The notes beneath the pieces are model-generated. The model was not told the origin of the DNA, did not search any database, and saw only the letters and a program-made list of their open reading frames with translations. From Acidobacteriota bacterium (GTDB lineage: Bacteria; Actinomycetota; Acidimicrobiia; Acidimicrobiales; RAAP-2): a stretch of DNA of 64,000 bases. The DNA lies in contig JAGWWX010000001.1 in NCBI GenBank assembly GCA_018970215.1, positions 24,683 through 88,682 on the forward strand. Direction: 5' to 3'. Numbering within the stretch: the first letter of the stretch is position 1; the number at the start of each line of letters is the position of its first letter. A program made the translations under genes and the position numbers. Shown in pieces: positions 1-11,105 of the stretch.

Positions 1-615
1 ATTGCCAGGCGTCGAGAGCGCGGCAATTGCGTAGTACAACTGCGCCGACGGGTTGCGGGGGTCACCACTGACCGCTCGACGCAACCTCTCTGTGCCCTTC
101 GTGACATAGTCCGGCCTCCGCTGTTCGCTGCCGGCCGAGAAGTAGAACCAGCCCGACTGCGTCAACGCCGTCACATTCGCCGGATCAATCATGAGAACGG
201 CATCGTAGGCCGCGAGAGCAGCCGCAATACGCCCATTCGCAATATCGACTTCGCCCTCGGCGAGCAGTCGACGCATCATCGCTTGATCGCTGGTCGACAT
301 CGAACCGGTGGCTGAATCCCCTGGTTGACGTGTCATGACCGTCGAAGCCAAAAGCACACCGGCGGCCGTCGCGAAACACAGCAGTGCGACGACCAACTGC
401 CACCGGCGGCGGCGTCGGAGGGGGACGTGTTGCTCTTCAGGTACAAGTTCGGACAGGGTGATGCGAAGCTCTGCGATAGCTGTCGTTTCTCGTTGTTCAA
501 TAGCCGCCAGCTCCACACTGGACAGTTCCCCTGCGGCGTATTCTCGTTGGGCATCGCGGAGCGACGCTTCTCGCAAGGCCACTTCGTCGAGGAGCGACTC
601 CCTAGTGCGTGACAC
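1..615 (-). CDS. CcmI/CycH-like TPR cytochrome c biogenesis protein (partial, runs off left edge)
   Basis: Open frame read on minus strand from GTG at 615 overlapping the ccmH stop: MSRTRESLLDEVALREASLRDAQREYAAGELSSVELAAIEQ..., one TM segment, then TPR-like NGRIAAALAAYDAVLMIDPANVTALTQSGWFYF; last gene of the ccm operon. Confidence 0.7.
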   Translation of the reverse strand, partial: MSRTRESLLDEVALREASLRDAQREYAAGELSSVELAAIEQRETTAIAELRITLSELVPEEQHVPLRRRRRWQLVVALLCFATAAGVLLASTVMTRQPGDSATGSMSTSDQAMMRRLLAEGEVDIANGRIAAALAAYDAVLMIDPANVTALTQSGWFYFSAGSEQRRPDYVTKGTERLRRAVSGDPRNPSAQLYYAIAALSTPGN

Positions 616-991
616 GGCGAACCACGAGTAGTACGACGTACGCTCCGGTCACGAGAGCGATCACGGGAACGAGCCAAAGAATCACGCCCACACCGCGGCT
701 CGACGGCGACAAAAGAATTCTTTCGCCGTAACGCGCTTGGAGCGACGTAAGAATCTCGGTATCACTGATGCCCGCGCGCACTTTGTGGTCAATCTCTCGT
801 CGAATCGCGAGCGACGACGTCGCATTACTTTGCGCCACGGACAGAGCCTCGCACGAGGGACACCGAACGATATGAGTCAAGTGGCTAATGCGGTCCTCTA
901 CCGGGTCACCCTTTGGTTGGTAGAACACCACGGCGGCGAAGAAACTTACGGCGATCACTACAAAAAAGGAGAATGAGCGGAGACGGGTCAC
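602..991 (-). CDS. ccmH: Cytochrome c-type biogenesis protein CcmH
   Basis: C-terminal 129 aa of the 602..1585 ORF, GTG start overlapping the TlpA stop; VRCPSCEALSVAQSNA (CxxC) and C-terminal TM; operon context. Confidence 0.88.
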   Translation of the reverse strand: MTRLRSFSFFVVIAVSFFAAVVFYQPKGDPVEDRISHLTHIVRCPSCEALSVAQSNATSSLAIRREIDHKVRAGISDTEILTSLQARYGERILLSPSSRGVGVILWLVPVIALVTGAYVVLLVVRRVTH

Positions 992-1521
992 GTGGTCGCC
1001 TCCGCCACGGCCTCGCCCAGTGCCCATGCCGTCGTTGCCCCGTACATCACCGATGCGACTTTTCCTTGTCGGTCGATCACGATGGTCGTAGGTGGAGAGG
1101 TGACGCCTAGTGAGTTGGCAATCTCCCCCCGCGCATCGCTCACCGAGGGATACAGCGAACCGTAGTGCGACTCGAAACCCCGCGCGGCACTGATCGAATC
1201 GTTGAACACCACGCCGAGAACTTGCACCCTGTTGTTTCGCTGCGACCACGCAAACGACGTCAACTCGGGTGCCTCGGTAACGCACGGTCCGCACCACGAG
1301 GCCCAGAAATTCAACACCACCACGTCGCCGCGATGGTCGGAGAGACGCCAGGTGTCGTTGTCGAGTGTGGTGGCCACAAAGTCCGGAGCGATAGTGCCAA
1401 TCAAAGGACTCTTCAGCGCGTCCTGATCTACCGACGGAGATCGCGTCCCGAGAAAGACTGAGACGGCAATAACGATGAACGTGGCAGTCAAAGCCAGCGT
1501 TCGTACCGAGAGTCGCGTCAC
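988..1521 (-). CDS. TlpA/CcmG-like thiol:disulfide oxidoreductase
   Basis: N-terminal TM, thioredoxin fold with FWASWCGPC; between ccmF and ccmH. Confidence 0.88.
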   Translation of the reverse strand: MTRLSVRTLALTATFIVIAVSVFLGTRSPSVDQDALKSPLIGTIAPDFVATTLDNDTWRLSDHRGDVVVLNFWASWCGPCVTEAPELTSFAWSQRNNRVQVLGVVFNDSISAARGFESHYGSLYPSVSDARGEIANSLGVTSPPTTIVIDRQGKVASVMYGATTAWALGEAVAEATT

Positions 1522-3479
1522 GTCGCGTCACCCCGACGACGAGAGAAGGACAAGATAGATCCTCCCCCGATGACCAGGCCACCAATCCACAGCCAACTCA
1601 ATAGTGGTTCAACCGTCACACCGAGCACTACCGACCCAGCGGGCAGGTCATTGGCGACCTGAGCTCCAGACGCCGTACCGTTGCCCCCGACGGCGTCGAA
1701 TGTGAGATACACATCTCGCCAGAAATTCGAGGAGATCGCGGGAGTTCCTACCACTTGACCTTCGCGTCCGGTAAAGGTCGTGATGGCGGGGTACAACGGT
1801 CCGCTGCCGTTCACTCGCACCACGAGTTCCGTGGCCGTGCGCAACTCATCACGCACGTCTCTCATACCGAGAAACGTGATTCGTTCACCGGCCACGATGG
1901 TCGACTGCCCCGACGCCAACGCAACTTCTTGCTTCGTCGACATGGTGGTACTGGTCACGATGCCGAGCGCGAGAATCACCACGCCGAGGTGCACCACCAT
2001 GCCGCCCGCGCTCGGTCCGAGTAGCCCTCGCCACAGCGGTTCACCACGTTGTATGGCGGCGCGTAACGATCCGCGAAGTCCTCGCAGCGCCGACCCCCCG
2101 GCCGCCGCCGCGAGGAAGTACGCCATCACGACTCCTGGGCGTCGCAAACCTGCGAGCCACACCACCGCCACGACGGCGAGCGAAATCCACATCGTGGTGC
2201 GCACCCTCTGCCACATGATGTCGAGACCCGAACGGCGCCATCCCGCCACGGGCGCCACCGCCATCAGAGCGAGCAGCACGACAGCTACCGGCGCAGTCAC
2301 GGCGGCGAAATATGGTGCACCGACAGTGACTTGACCACCATTGATCGCTTCGTAGAGGAGCGGGAATGCGGTGCCCACGAGGACGACAATCGCGAAACCC
2401 ACGAAGAGAACGTTGTTGGCGACGAAGAGTCCTTCGCGCGACAGTCCAGCATCAATTCCCACGGGTGATCGGAGTCGGTCCCCACGCCACGCCACCAAGA
2501 TGGCGCCTCCCCCGATTGTCAGCCCAAAGAATCCAATCAGGAGTGGTCCCAACGTTGACGACGAAAAGGCGTGCACACTTTCCAACACTCCCGAGCGCGT
2601 AAAAAACGTTCCGAGTACGGTCAAGGCGAAGGTAGCGATCGCGAGCGAGACGTTCCACACGCGAAACAGGCCGCGGCGATCTTGCACGATGATCGAATGA
2701 ACGTAGGCCGTTCCGGTGAGCCACGGCAGAAGGGCAGCATTTTCGACGGGATCCCATCCCCAAAAACCACCCCATCCGAGAACCTGGTAGCTCCACCACG
2801 CCCCTAAGACAATGCCGACGCTCAAGACACCCCAGGCCAAGACGGTCCACTGTCGCAGTCGTACGGGCCACCGCTCGTCGACACGACCCGTTATGAGCAT
2901 GGCGATAGCGAACACAAAGGGCACGGTGAACCCAACAAAGCCTCCGTACAGAAACGGCGGATGCGCCGCGACGAGAGGGTTGTTCTGCAGCAACGCATTG
3001 GGTCCCGCACCTTGACTCATCGCCGCATTGGGGTTCGCGACAAAGGGATTGGCTGGTCCCGCCATCAGGCCAACAAAAAAAGCGACCACGAGGTAGTACA
3101 CCAACGTTGCCCATCGAACGACGTCATCGGTGGCCTCGTGCCGATAGCGCCACACCATCACCGTCAAGAACACCACCAGCAGTAGTGCCCACAGAAGAAT
3201 GGATCCCTCGAGGGCACTCCACATCCCCGTCATCGAGTAGATCAGCGGGGTAAACGTTGCATTATTGCTGGCGACGTACGCCAGTGAAAAGTCGTGGCGA
3301 ACCAGGGCGACCTGCATCACCACCACGGCCGCGAACACGGCGAGCAGAGTGAGCCCCGCCAGCACGCGAGGCGACACGGACCGCCGGCGAGTGAGCCCAA
3401 AAGCTTCGTTGACGGCCCCGCCGAGGGCGAAGACGAGAGCGAGCCAGACCGTCGTCGACCCGAGTGCCGACGACGTCAT
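1518..3479 (-). CDS. ccmF: Heme lyase / cytochrome c-type biogenesis protein CcmF
   Basis: 653 aa polytopic; WGGFWGWDPVENAALLPWLTGTAYVHS tryptophan-rich motif. Confidence 0.95.
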   Translation of the reverse strand: MTSSALGSTTVWLALVFALGGAVNEAFGLTRRRSVSPRVLAGLTLLAVFAAVVVMQVALVRHDFSLAYVASNNATFTPLIYSMTGMWSALEGSILLWALLLVVFLTVMVWRYRHEATDDVVRWATLVYYLVVAFFVGLMAGPANPFVANPNAAMSQGAGPNALLQNNPLVAAHPPFLYGGFVGFTVPFVFAIAMLITGRVDERWPVRLRQWTVLAWGVLSVGIVLGAWWSYQVLGWGGFWGWDPVENAALLPWLTGTAYVHSIIVQDRRGLFRVWNVSLAIATFALTVLGTFFTRSGVLESVHAFSSSTLGPLLIGFFGLTIGGGAILVAWRGDRLRSPVGIDAGLSREGLFVANNVLFVGFAIVVLVGTAFPLLYEAINGGQVTVGAPYFAAVTAPVAVVLLALMAVAPVAGWRRSGLDIMWQRVRTTMWISLAVVAVVWLAGLRRPGVVMAYFLAAAAGGSALRGLRGSLRAAIQRGEPLWRGLLGPSAGGMVVHLGVVILALGIVTSTTMSTKQEVALASGQSTIVAGERITFLGMRDVRDELRTATELVVRVNGSGPLYPAITTFTGREGQVVGTPAISSNFWRDVYLTFDAVGGNGTASGAQVANDLPAGSVVLGVTVEPLLSWLWIGGLVIGGGSILSFSRRRGDAT

Positions 3480-3955
3480 CGCACGGAACCGTCGGACGCG
3501 GTTACTCGATCGGGATGCTGGGCCTTGTATTCGGCCGAGTGTTTCACCATAATTTGCGTTGCGGAAAATACGTAGTTAGACGAACTCGAAAACGAGCCGA
3601 TGACGACGACAGGAATTGTGGCGCGGAATAACTGGGGTGGCTCACCGACGGCTCGTACCGTGACGGTTCGGCCCGACACTCCTTCGATCACGAAATTTGC
3701 ACCTTTGCTCGTCCGAACAACGGAGCCCTCTTGTACCACCCCTTCGAGGCGGACTTCTCGCACACCAACGCTCGCTCGGTCGTGATAGACCTCATCGACT
3801 GTCATGTAGTAGTTCAGTGAGGACAGCATTCCTTGACCGAGTAGAACCCCGATCGCCAGAACGAGAATTCCCGCAATCGCCACCGTCTTTCGGCGAGACG
3901 TGCCACGAGCAGTGGGAGGAGTGGGAGTGAGGTCGAGCGGTTCTGATTCGCTCAC
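3476..3955 (-). CDS. ccmE: Heme chaperone CcmE
   Basis: GTG at 3955; N-terminal TM, OB-fold-like sequence, heme-binding HxxxY motif (VKHSAEYKAQ); trimmed from the 3476..4081 ORF. Confidence 0.88.
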   Translation of the reverse strand: MSESEPLDLTPTPPTARGTSRRKTVAIAGILVLAIGVLLGQGMLSSLNYYMTVDEVYHDRASVGVREVRLEGVVQEGSVVRTSKGANFVIEGVSGRTVTVRAVGEPPQLFRATIPVVVIGSFSSSSNYVFSATQIMVKHSAEYKAQHPDRVTASDGSVR

Positions 3956-4035
3956 CGCGATCTCCGCCAGAGATAGACGGCGTAGCTGCCGAGTGTCACG
4001 ATGGTCACGGCGTAGCCCGCAATGACGTAGGTCAT
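3952..4035 (-). CDS. ccmD: CcmD-like small membrane protein (27 aa)
   Basis: MTYVIAGYAVTIVTLGSYAVYLWRRSR read manually; ATGA overlap with ccmC stop and GTGA overlap with ccmE start; single TM and basic tail. Confidence 0.8.
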   Translation of the reverse strand: MTYVIAGYAVTIVTLGSYAVYLWRRSR

Positions 4036-4751
4036 GACGCGTCCTCGGTGCGACGAGTAGCGAGTGCCACGTCGAGCTCACGGTCGAAGTTAGTACTCAA
4101 TGACGTGGCGATGCGATAGCGGGCTCTCACGAGCCAGCCGAAGTCCAGTGAGAAGGCGATGAAGCTCAGCAACAGCGTCCACGCCATCGAGCCGTGCACC
4201 GTGATGTCCCGGTTCTCCGTAAAGACCGTGGCGCCCTGATGCAACGTCTTCCACCACAGAACGGAAAAGTGAACAATCGGGACGTTCGCCGCACTGACGA
4301 GCGCTAACACTGCACTTCGGCGTGCGCGAACGAGGGGGTCATCGTTCGCTCGACGCAGCGCGAGATACCCGAGAGTCAAAATTCCTAGCACCGCCGTAGA
4401 AGTGAGTCGGGCGTCCCACACCCACCAGACACCCCACGCGGGTCGACCCCAAATAGATCCCGTCACCAACGTCAGAGCCACGAAGACAACAGAGACCTCC
4501 ATCGCCGCTTCAGCAACGCGATCGGCCACCATTGAGCGAGTGCGCGGCCACAGGTACAAGGCGGACGCGACAGTCGCCGTACCGAGTGAAAGATAGAGGG
4601 CAACCCAAGCGACCGCCGGATGCACATACAAGAGTCGCGCCAGCTCACCTTGCACCACGTCGGGAGGTGTGACAAATAACCCGAGCACGATCGTGGCGAC
4701 AGTGGCCACGAGAGCCGAAGGTCCGAGCGCGCGGGAGAGAAGTGGTTTCAT
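4032..4751 (-). CDS. ccmC: Heme exporter protein CcmC
   Basis: ATG at 4751 (MKPLLSRAL); WGRPAWGVWWVWDARLTS motif. Confidence 0.93.
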   Translation of the reverse strand: MKPLLSRALGPSALVATVATIVLGLFVTPPDVVQGELARLLYVHPAVAWVALYLSLGTATVASALYLWPRTRSMVADRVAEAAMEVSVVFVALTLVTGSIWGRPAWGVWWVWDARLTSTAVLGILTLGYLALRRANDDPLVRARRSAVLALVSAANVPIVHFSVLWWKTLHQGATVFTENRDITVHGSMAWTLLLSFIAFSLDFGWLVRARYRIATSLSTNFDRELDVALATRRTEDAS

Positions 4752-5401
4752 CACGATTCCTCTACAGCACCGTAAAGGAGAACGCCGAGTGCTCCGTACA
4801 CCGCCGTTATTACTGCCAGCAGAACGACCCAACGGGACACCACCCCACCGTGAAAAATGGCGGTCAGCGTCCGTTCGCCCGCCATCACCACGGGCGCCAA
4901 GGCCGGCAACGCCAGCACCGGTAAAAGAGATGCGCTGCCACGGGTCAATGCGGCGTAGAGCACGCCGGCTGACGCAATCGCGGCGAGCGAGAGAGCAATG
5001 AAAGGTATGCCGCGAAGGACTTCTTCGAACCGCAGATGAAACACCACGGCGTCGACGGTCACAAGAGCCGAAGTCACCACCACGAGATGCGCAAAGAGGG
5101 CGAAGACTTTGCCGAGATAGTTCGCCCCGCCGTCGATACCTAACATCGCTACCGAGACGGCGGTGTCACGCGCGTCATCGGCGGCGTGCGACCGTCCAAT
5201 GACTTGGAGTGCCACCAACGTAATGATGAGGTACATCAACCCCGGCGCGAGGCGGCGGCCCGTGCTTTCGTCAGGTCCTATCGCCAAACCGGCAATCACC
5301 ATCGCCATCACGGAAAATGGAAGGACTTGCCAGACCAACACTCGAGAGCGCCATTCGATGCGGAGTTCCTTACGCGCGATGAAGAGCGCAAGACGAATCA
5401 C
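4751..5401 (-). CDS. ccmB: Heme exporter protein CcmB
   Basis: Polytopic protein between ccmA and ccmC; probable GTG start at 5401 overlapping the ccmA stop. Confidence 0.85.
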   Translation of the reverse strand: MIRLALFIARKELRIEWRSRVLVWQVLPFSVMAMVIAGLAIGPDESTGRRLAPGLMYLIITLVALQVIGRSHAADDARDTAVSVAMLGIDGGANYLGKVFALFAHLVVVTSALVTVDAVVFHLRFEEVLRGIPFIALSLAAIASAGVLYAALTRGSASLLPVLALPALAPVVMAGERTLTAIFHGGVVSRWVVLLAVITAVYGALGVLLYGAVEES

Positions 5402-6024
5402 AGCGAACCACCGCGCAGGGCGAGCGAGTTGACGGGGACCTTTGCGCCGAGTGCGTCGTGCGACGTCACCACCACGCACGATCCGGCAACCGTTGCCTGT
5501 GCGACGATGTCATCAAACAGTGACCTCGCCGAACCGTCCAGACTGGCGTACGGTTCATCAAGAAGCCAGAGTTCGGCGCGGCGTAGGAGCAGCCACGCCA
5601 TTCCAATTCGACGTCGCTGCCCCGCACTCAGATGCTTTGCGCGGAGGTCGGCTCGAGAACTCAGGCCCACGGTGGCGATGACGGCATCAATACCGTGGGA
5701 GTCAATATTGCTGACCCGCGCAGCGAACGCGAGGTTTTCGCGCACCGTTAGTTCGTCATAGAAGGGACCTTCGTGGCCGAGCCATCCCACGTGGCGCCGA
5801 ATCTCGCGACGTTGTGGTGAGAGCAGATCGCGACCAAGTACGGTGCCGCTTCCTCGTGCGAGTGGTACCAACCCCGCCAAAAGTCGAAGAAGACTGGTCT
5901 TGCCCGCTCCATTGGGACCCGTGATCGAGTACAACTGGCCCGCTTCGAACGTTGCCGTCACACCAGTGAGGAGCGGAAACGATTGAGCCGTCACTACGGC
6001 GTCGTGGAGGGAGGCGAGAGACAC
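5398..6024 (-). CDS. ccmA: Heme ABC exporter ATP-binding protein CcmA
   Basis: Walker A GPNGAGKTS, signature LSAGQRRRI, Walker B LWLLDEP. Confidence 0.93.
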   Translation of the reverse strand: MSLASLHDAVVTAQSFPLLTGVTATFEAGQLYSITGPNGAGKTSLLRLLAGLVPLARGSGTVLGRDLLSPQRREIRRHVGWLGHEGPFYDELTVRENLAFAARVSNIDSHGIDAVIATVGLSSRADLRAKHLSAGQRRRIGMAWLLLRRAELWLLDEPYASLDGSARSLFDDIVAQATVAGSCVVVTSHDALGAKVPVNSLALRGGSL

Positions 6025-6030
6025 GGCGCC

Positions 6031-7038
<1,008 letters not shown>

Positions 7039-7094
7039 TTACCCCAGGAGGCCGGCTATTTCCTTTCCTCTCGAGAAGTTCTAACCTTTTCGCC

Positions 7095-8123
7095 ATGGCG
7101 CGCCTGGCAATCGTCAGTTTCCGTCTCGGTCTCACCGATGGCGTGTCGATTGAGGCTGAAAAGTGGACAAAGGCCTTGACGTCACTCGGCCACGACGTCG
7201 TGACTGTCGCCGGCGAGGGCGTTGTCGATCACGTCATCCCCGGTCTCGCAATTGATGCCGCCGACGATCCCGACATGAATCTCCTCCGTCGAGCGCTCGA
7301 GGACGTGGATCTCGTGATTGTCGAAAATCTCGCATCGCTGCCACTCAATCTCGACGCCCGCGATGCCATCTACGAAGTATTGGCTGACCGGGCGGCAGTG
7401 TTTCGGCACCACGACCTTCCGTGGCAACGACCTCACCTCCAACACCTTGAAGGTCCCGCGCACCTCGGCCCCTGGGCGCACGTCACCATCAACGATCGAT
7501 CGCGAGTGGAACTACTGCAACGCGGCATCGTCGCCACAACAATTCCCAACCACTTTGACTGCGATCCACCGGCGGGGCGCCGAGACCTCATGCGTCACGC
7601 GGTGCACGTCAAAGGAAACTCCCGACTCATCATGCAGCCCACGCGGGCCATTCCTCGCAAGAACGTCACGGCGGGCCTGCGCCTCGCCGAAAAACTTGGT
7701 GGCATTTTCTGGTTACTCGGCAAAGCGGAAGATGGATTTGGCTCTGAACTTGAGCGGGTTCTGAGTCTTGCCATGACGGGGGTACGGCGAGCTCTTCCGG
7801 TCGGGGGGACAATGGATGACGCCTACGCCGCGTGCGACCTCGTCGTTATGCCGTCCACCTGGGAGGGGTTCGGAAATCCTGTGATCGAAGCCGTCACGCA
7901 CCGCAAGCCTCTCGCCCGCTATCGATACCCGGTGATGGAAGAGATTGAATCGCACGGATTTGAGTTCTTCGACCTCGACGATATCGATGGCATTGAGGCG
8001 GTGCTCGGTGACCCGTTTGCCGACATCCTCGACAAGAATTTGGCGATTGCGAAGGCCAACTACGACCTCTCCCTACTACCGGGGCGGCTCGCCACCCTGC
8101 TGGCGTCGGTCGGAATTCTCTAA
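7095..8123 (+). CDS. Glycosyltransferase (GT4-like)
   Basis: Start MARLAIVSFRLGLTDGVSIEAEKW; VVMPSTWEGFGNPVIEAV motif. Confidence 0.8.
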   Translation: MARLAIVSFRLGLTDGVSIEAEKWTKALTSLGHDVVTVAGEGVVDHVIPGLAIDAADDPDMNLLRRALEDVDLVIVENLASLPLNLDARDAIYEVLADRAAVFRHHDLPWQRPHLQHLEGPAHLGPWAHVTINDRSRVELLQRGIVATTIPNHFDCDPPAGRRDLMRHAVHVKGNSRLIMQPTRAIPRKNVTAGLRLAEKLGGIFWLLGKAEDGFGSELERVLSLAMTGVRRALPVGGTMDDAYAACDLVVMPSTWEGFGNPVIEAVTHRKPLARYRYPVMEEIESHGFEFFDLDDIDGIEAVLGDPFADILDKNLAIAKANYDLSLLPGRLATLLASVGIL

Positions 8124-8146
8124 ACCACCATTAGCCTCACAGTCCA

Positions 8147-8743
8147 ATGACGACGACGGCCAGCGACGAACGACGAGGTCAAATTCTCGATGCCGCAACG
8201 CGCGTCTTCGCCGAAAAGGGCTTTGCGGCGACAACGATGGACGATGTCGCCGGTGCCATTGGATATACCAAGCCCGTTATCTACGATCACTTTCAGGGCA
8301 AAGACGCTCTCTATTCAGAAATAATTCGCACGACCGCCGACCGCATGATGCGCCTCCTCCGCGAAGCGGTCGAAAAGCAGAACGAACCTCGCAAGAAAGT
8401 GGAAGCCGCTTTTCGTGTGTACTTCGAACTCGTCGTCACGGAATCAGATGCATTTCGTGTGCTGTTTCTGCAAGCGGGTTCCACCGAGCGCAATATTCAA
8501 CTGCGCGCCGTGGAGGTCGATATGGTCTCGTTTATCGAGCCGATGTTGCCACCCGCACTCGATGACAACCACAAGCGCGAACTTGCGGGCGGAGTTGTCG
8601 GCATGGCGGAGGGGGCGGCCGTGGTGTGGCTCGTTCGTCGGGAACGAACGAATCACGTCGGTACTGTCGACGACGCCCACCAACTCGCGAAACGAATCGC
8701 CACGCTGGCGTGGGGTGGTTTGCGCGCCGTTCAGCCGAAGTAG
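8147..8743 (+). CDS. TetR family transcriptional regulator
   Basis: N-terminal HTH ILDAATRVFAEKGFAATTMDDVAGAIGYTKPVIYDHFQGKDAL. Confidence 0.93.
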   Translation: MTTTASDERRGQILDAATRVFAEKGFAATTMDDVAGAIGYTKPVIYDHFQGKDALYSEIIRTTADRMMRLLREAVEKQNEPRKKVEAAFRVYFELVVTESDAFRVLFLQAGSTERNIQLRAVEVDMVSFIEPMLPPALDDNHKRELAGGVVGMAEGAAVVWLVRRERTNHVGTVDDAHQLAKRIATLAWGGLRAVQPK

Positions 8744-9267
8744 TCGGCGTCGTCGTTCAAAATAACCCCGAGGGCCATCGTGAGTTCCCACAACTCTGCC
8801 GCGGTCGCATCGTAGGTCGCCTGGTCGCCACCGGCGGGATCCACCACGTCCCACACCACATCGGGATCGAGTTGGGCGACCGCACGAACGCGCTCGCTAA
8901 AGCCACCGTCCAGCGGCGCCGTTGCGACGAAGTGCTTTATTTGCACCACCTTGTCGGCGGCTACGGGCAGCTGTGAACGTACAAAACGAACGTGATCAGC
9001 TTCAGAGGCAAAGATGACATCGGCCCACGCGGCGTCATCGGCAGAGATCTGTCGACTCCGATGGCGAGTGAAGTGATGGTCGCCTAATTCGTCGAGCGCT
9101 TGTAGCGACTGCATCGTTCGCGTCGACATTGCCTGACCTTCAACGGCGTGCGTACCGGCCGTCCGGATCTGCCACGACCATCCATTCGCTTCCGCCAAAT
9201 CCGACAGCATGTAACCGAGCATCACTGACCGCGCAACGTTGCCAGTGCACAAAGTAACGACGTTCAT
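8731..9267 (-). CDS. Low-molecular-weight protein tyrosine phosphatase-like protein
   Basis: N-terminal VVTLCTGNVARSVM resembles the CxGNxCRS P-loop with an altered active-site segment. Confidence 0.6.
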   Translation of the reverse strand: MNVVTLCTGNVARSVMLGYMLSDLAEANGWSWQIRTAGTHAVEGQAMSTRTMQSLQALDELGDHHFTRHRSRQISADDAAWADVIFASEADHVRFVRSQLPVAADKVVQIKHFVATAPLDGGFSERVRAVAQLDPDVVWDVVDPAGGDQATYDATAAELWELTMALGVILNDDADYFG

Positions 9268-9305
9268 GACGAGACGACGCTAGTAGTTACCTTCTCTTCT
9301 CGACG

Positions 9306-11105
9306 TCACCGCGAACCAGAAAACTCAAGCCCCGAAAACTCTCGTGAATTCCACCACTCTTCGAGCATATGAAAGTACGCCACGGCGCCAAGTGGGTAGC
9401 CCGTTGAATTCAATCTTTCGCGTTCTCCAAAGCCGCGGCCCTCGTTGTTGTAGTAACCCGGCGTACAGTCAGGATTGCCGAAGAGAGAGCGAGTATTACT
9501 CGCAATATTGGCCACCCACTCGTCTTGGCTCGACTGGGACGTCTCCACACACGTCACCGCCTGATCCGTGGCGAAGCTGATCACGGCTGCGATGGCGTCG
9601 GCCGCGGCCCAGTAGTTATGTGGAATATTTGACACGAGGTTGGCCCCTTGGGCAATCGACATGTGAAACAGGTTTGGAAAGTTTCGCGTGGCGAGTCCGA
9701 GATACGTCGTCATGCCGTTGGCCCACTCGTCGTGCAGGGTGACGCCATCGCGGCCCGTGATGGGGAGTGCGTCATCACCCGTCTGTTCGTTACCGACCTC
9801 AAACCCCGAGGCGTAAATCAAGCAGTCGAGCTCGTAGTGGGTGCCGTTCACCCACACGCCCGTGGCATCAATTCTCTCCACACCCCGTCCATCAGTATCC
9901 ACGAGGTGAACGTTCTCCGCATTGAAAGCCTCGAGATATTCGTCGTGAAAACATGGTCGCTTGCAGAGCTGGCGATACCACGGCTTGAGAGCTGCCGCCG
10001 TGGTGGGATCATGGACCACTCGGTCGACTCGCGCGCGAATCTCTTCCATCTTTTCGTCGTCACTCGCCTCGTACGCTTCTTGCTGTATCCGTTCGTTGTA
10101 CTCACCACGTTCGGTGACGAGTGCCACGACGCGATCGCGTATGCGCTGGGAAATGTCAGTCCAGCCATCTTTCACGAGATCTTCATCGGTGAATCCCCCG
10201 GTTTGCAACGTCGTGAAATTCATCAACCACTTTTTTTGCCAACCCGGCTCCAACGTGTCGTACCACTCCGGATCAATGGGATGATTGTTTCGCACGTCAA
10301 TCGAACTCGGGGTGCGCTGGAAGACAAAGAGTTCGCCCGCGGAACGTGCCACGTGGGGAACAACTTGCACTCCCGTTGCCCCCGTGCCAATGATGCCGAC
10401 ACGCCGAGTAGCCAGGTTCGTCATCGGTGTGTTGTAGCGATCGCCACCGGTGTAGTCGTAGTTCCAGCGACTGGTGTGAAATGCCGTGCCGCGGAACAGT
10501 TCAATCCCGGGGATTCCCGGAAGTTTCGGCCGGGCTATTGGACCTGTCCCCACCGTCACGAAGCGAGAGTGAAGTTCGTCACCGCGATCCGTCGTGACGA
10601 TCCAACGGGCTCGGTCCTCATCCCATCGCAGTGCTTCGATGTGAGTTGATCCCAAAAACCGTTCGTAGAGATCGAAGGTTGTCGCAATTCGCTGAGCGTG
10701 CTCATGGATTTCGTACCCTGGGACATACTTCATTGAAGGGCGAGCACCCGTCTCCTCGAGCAGTGGCAAGTACACCATCGCCGCCGTGTCACACATCGCC
10801 CCGGGGTAGCGATTCCAGTACCACACTCCGCCTACGTCGCCCGCGCGATCCACAATGACGAAATCATCGACACCGGCTTCGCGAAGTTTCGCTCCCATGA
10901 TGAGTCCGGAGAATCCGGCACCGATCACGACCACCTCAACGTCCCGGTGTTGGGGCGGTCGGTCCGTCGGCGTGACGTAAGGGTCGTCAAATAGCGTCGA
11001 CCACTCGCCGACGGGCCTGATGTACTGGTCCGCGCCGTCGGGCCGAATGCGCTTATCGCGCTCAGCCCGGTACTTGGCCCGTAGTTCGTCTGCGCTGAGC
11101 GCCAC
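9306..11105 (-). CDS. FAD-dependent monooxygenase, Baeyer-Villiger type
   Basis: GAGFSGL Rossmann motif, GGVWYWNRYPG, BVMO fingerprint FRGTAFHTSRW, second GxGxxG (IGTGATG). Confidence 0.9.
   Translation of the reverse strand: MALSADELRAKYRAERDKRIRPDGADQYIRPVGEWSTLFDDPYVTPTDRPPQHRDVEVVVIGAGFSGLIMGAKLREAGVDDFVIVDRAGDVGGVWYWNRYPGAMCDTAAMVYLPLLEETGARPSMKYVPGYEIHEHAQRIATTFDLYERFLGSTHIEALRWDEDRARWIVTTDRGDELHSRFVTVGTGPIARPKLPGIPGIELFRGTAFHTSRWNYDYTGGDRYNTPMTNLATRRVGIIGTGATGVQVVPHVARSAGELFVFQRTPSSIDVRNNHPIDPEWYDTLEPGWQKKWLMNFTTLQTGGFTDEDLVKDGWTDISQRIRDRVVALVTERGEYNERIQQEAYEASDDEKMEEIRARVDRVVHDPTTAAALKPWYRQLCKRPCFHDEYLEAFNAENVHLVDTDGRGVERIDATGVWVNGTHYELDCLIYASGFEVGNEQTGDDALPITGRDGVTLHDEWANGMTTYLGLATRNFPNLFHMSIAQGANLVSNIPHNYWAAADAIAAVISFATDQAVTCVETSQSSQDEWVANIASNTRSLFGNPDCTPGYYNNEGRGFGERERLNSTGYPLGAVAYFHMLEEWWNSREFSGLEFSGSR

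Noticed and set aside
2452-3114. 220-aa minus-strand ORF
   Set aside because: Alternative frame inside ccmF; ccmF carries the diagnostic heme-lyase motif.
9648-10649. 333-aa plus-strand ORF
   Set aside because: Antisense to the well-supported Baeyer-Villiger monooxygenase; composition reflects complementary codon bias, no motifs.
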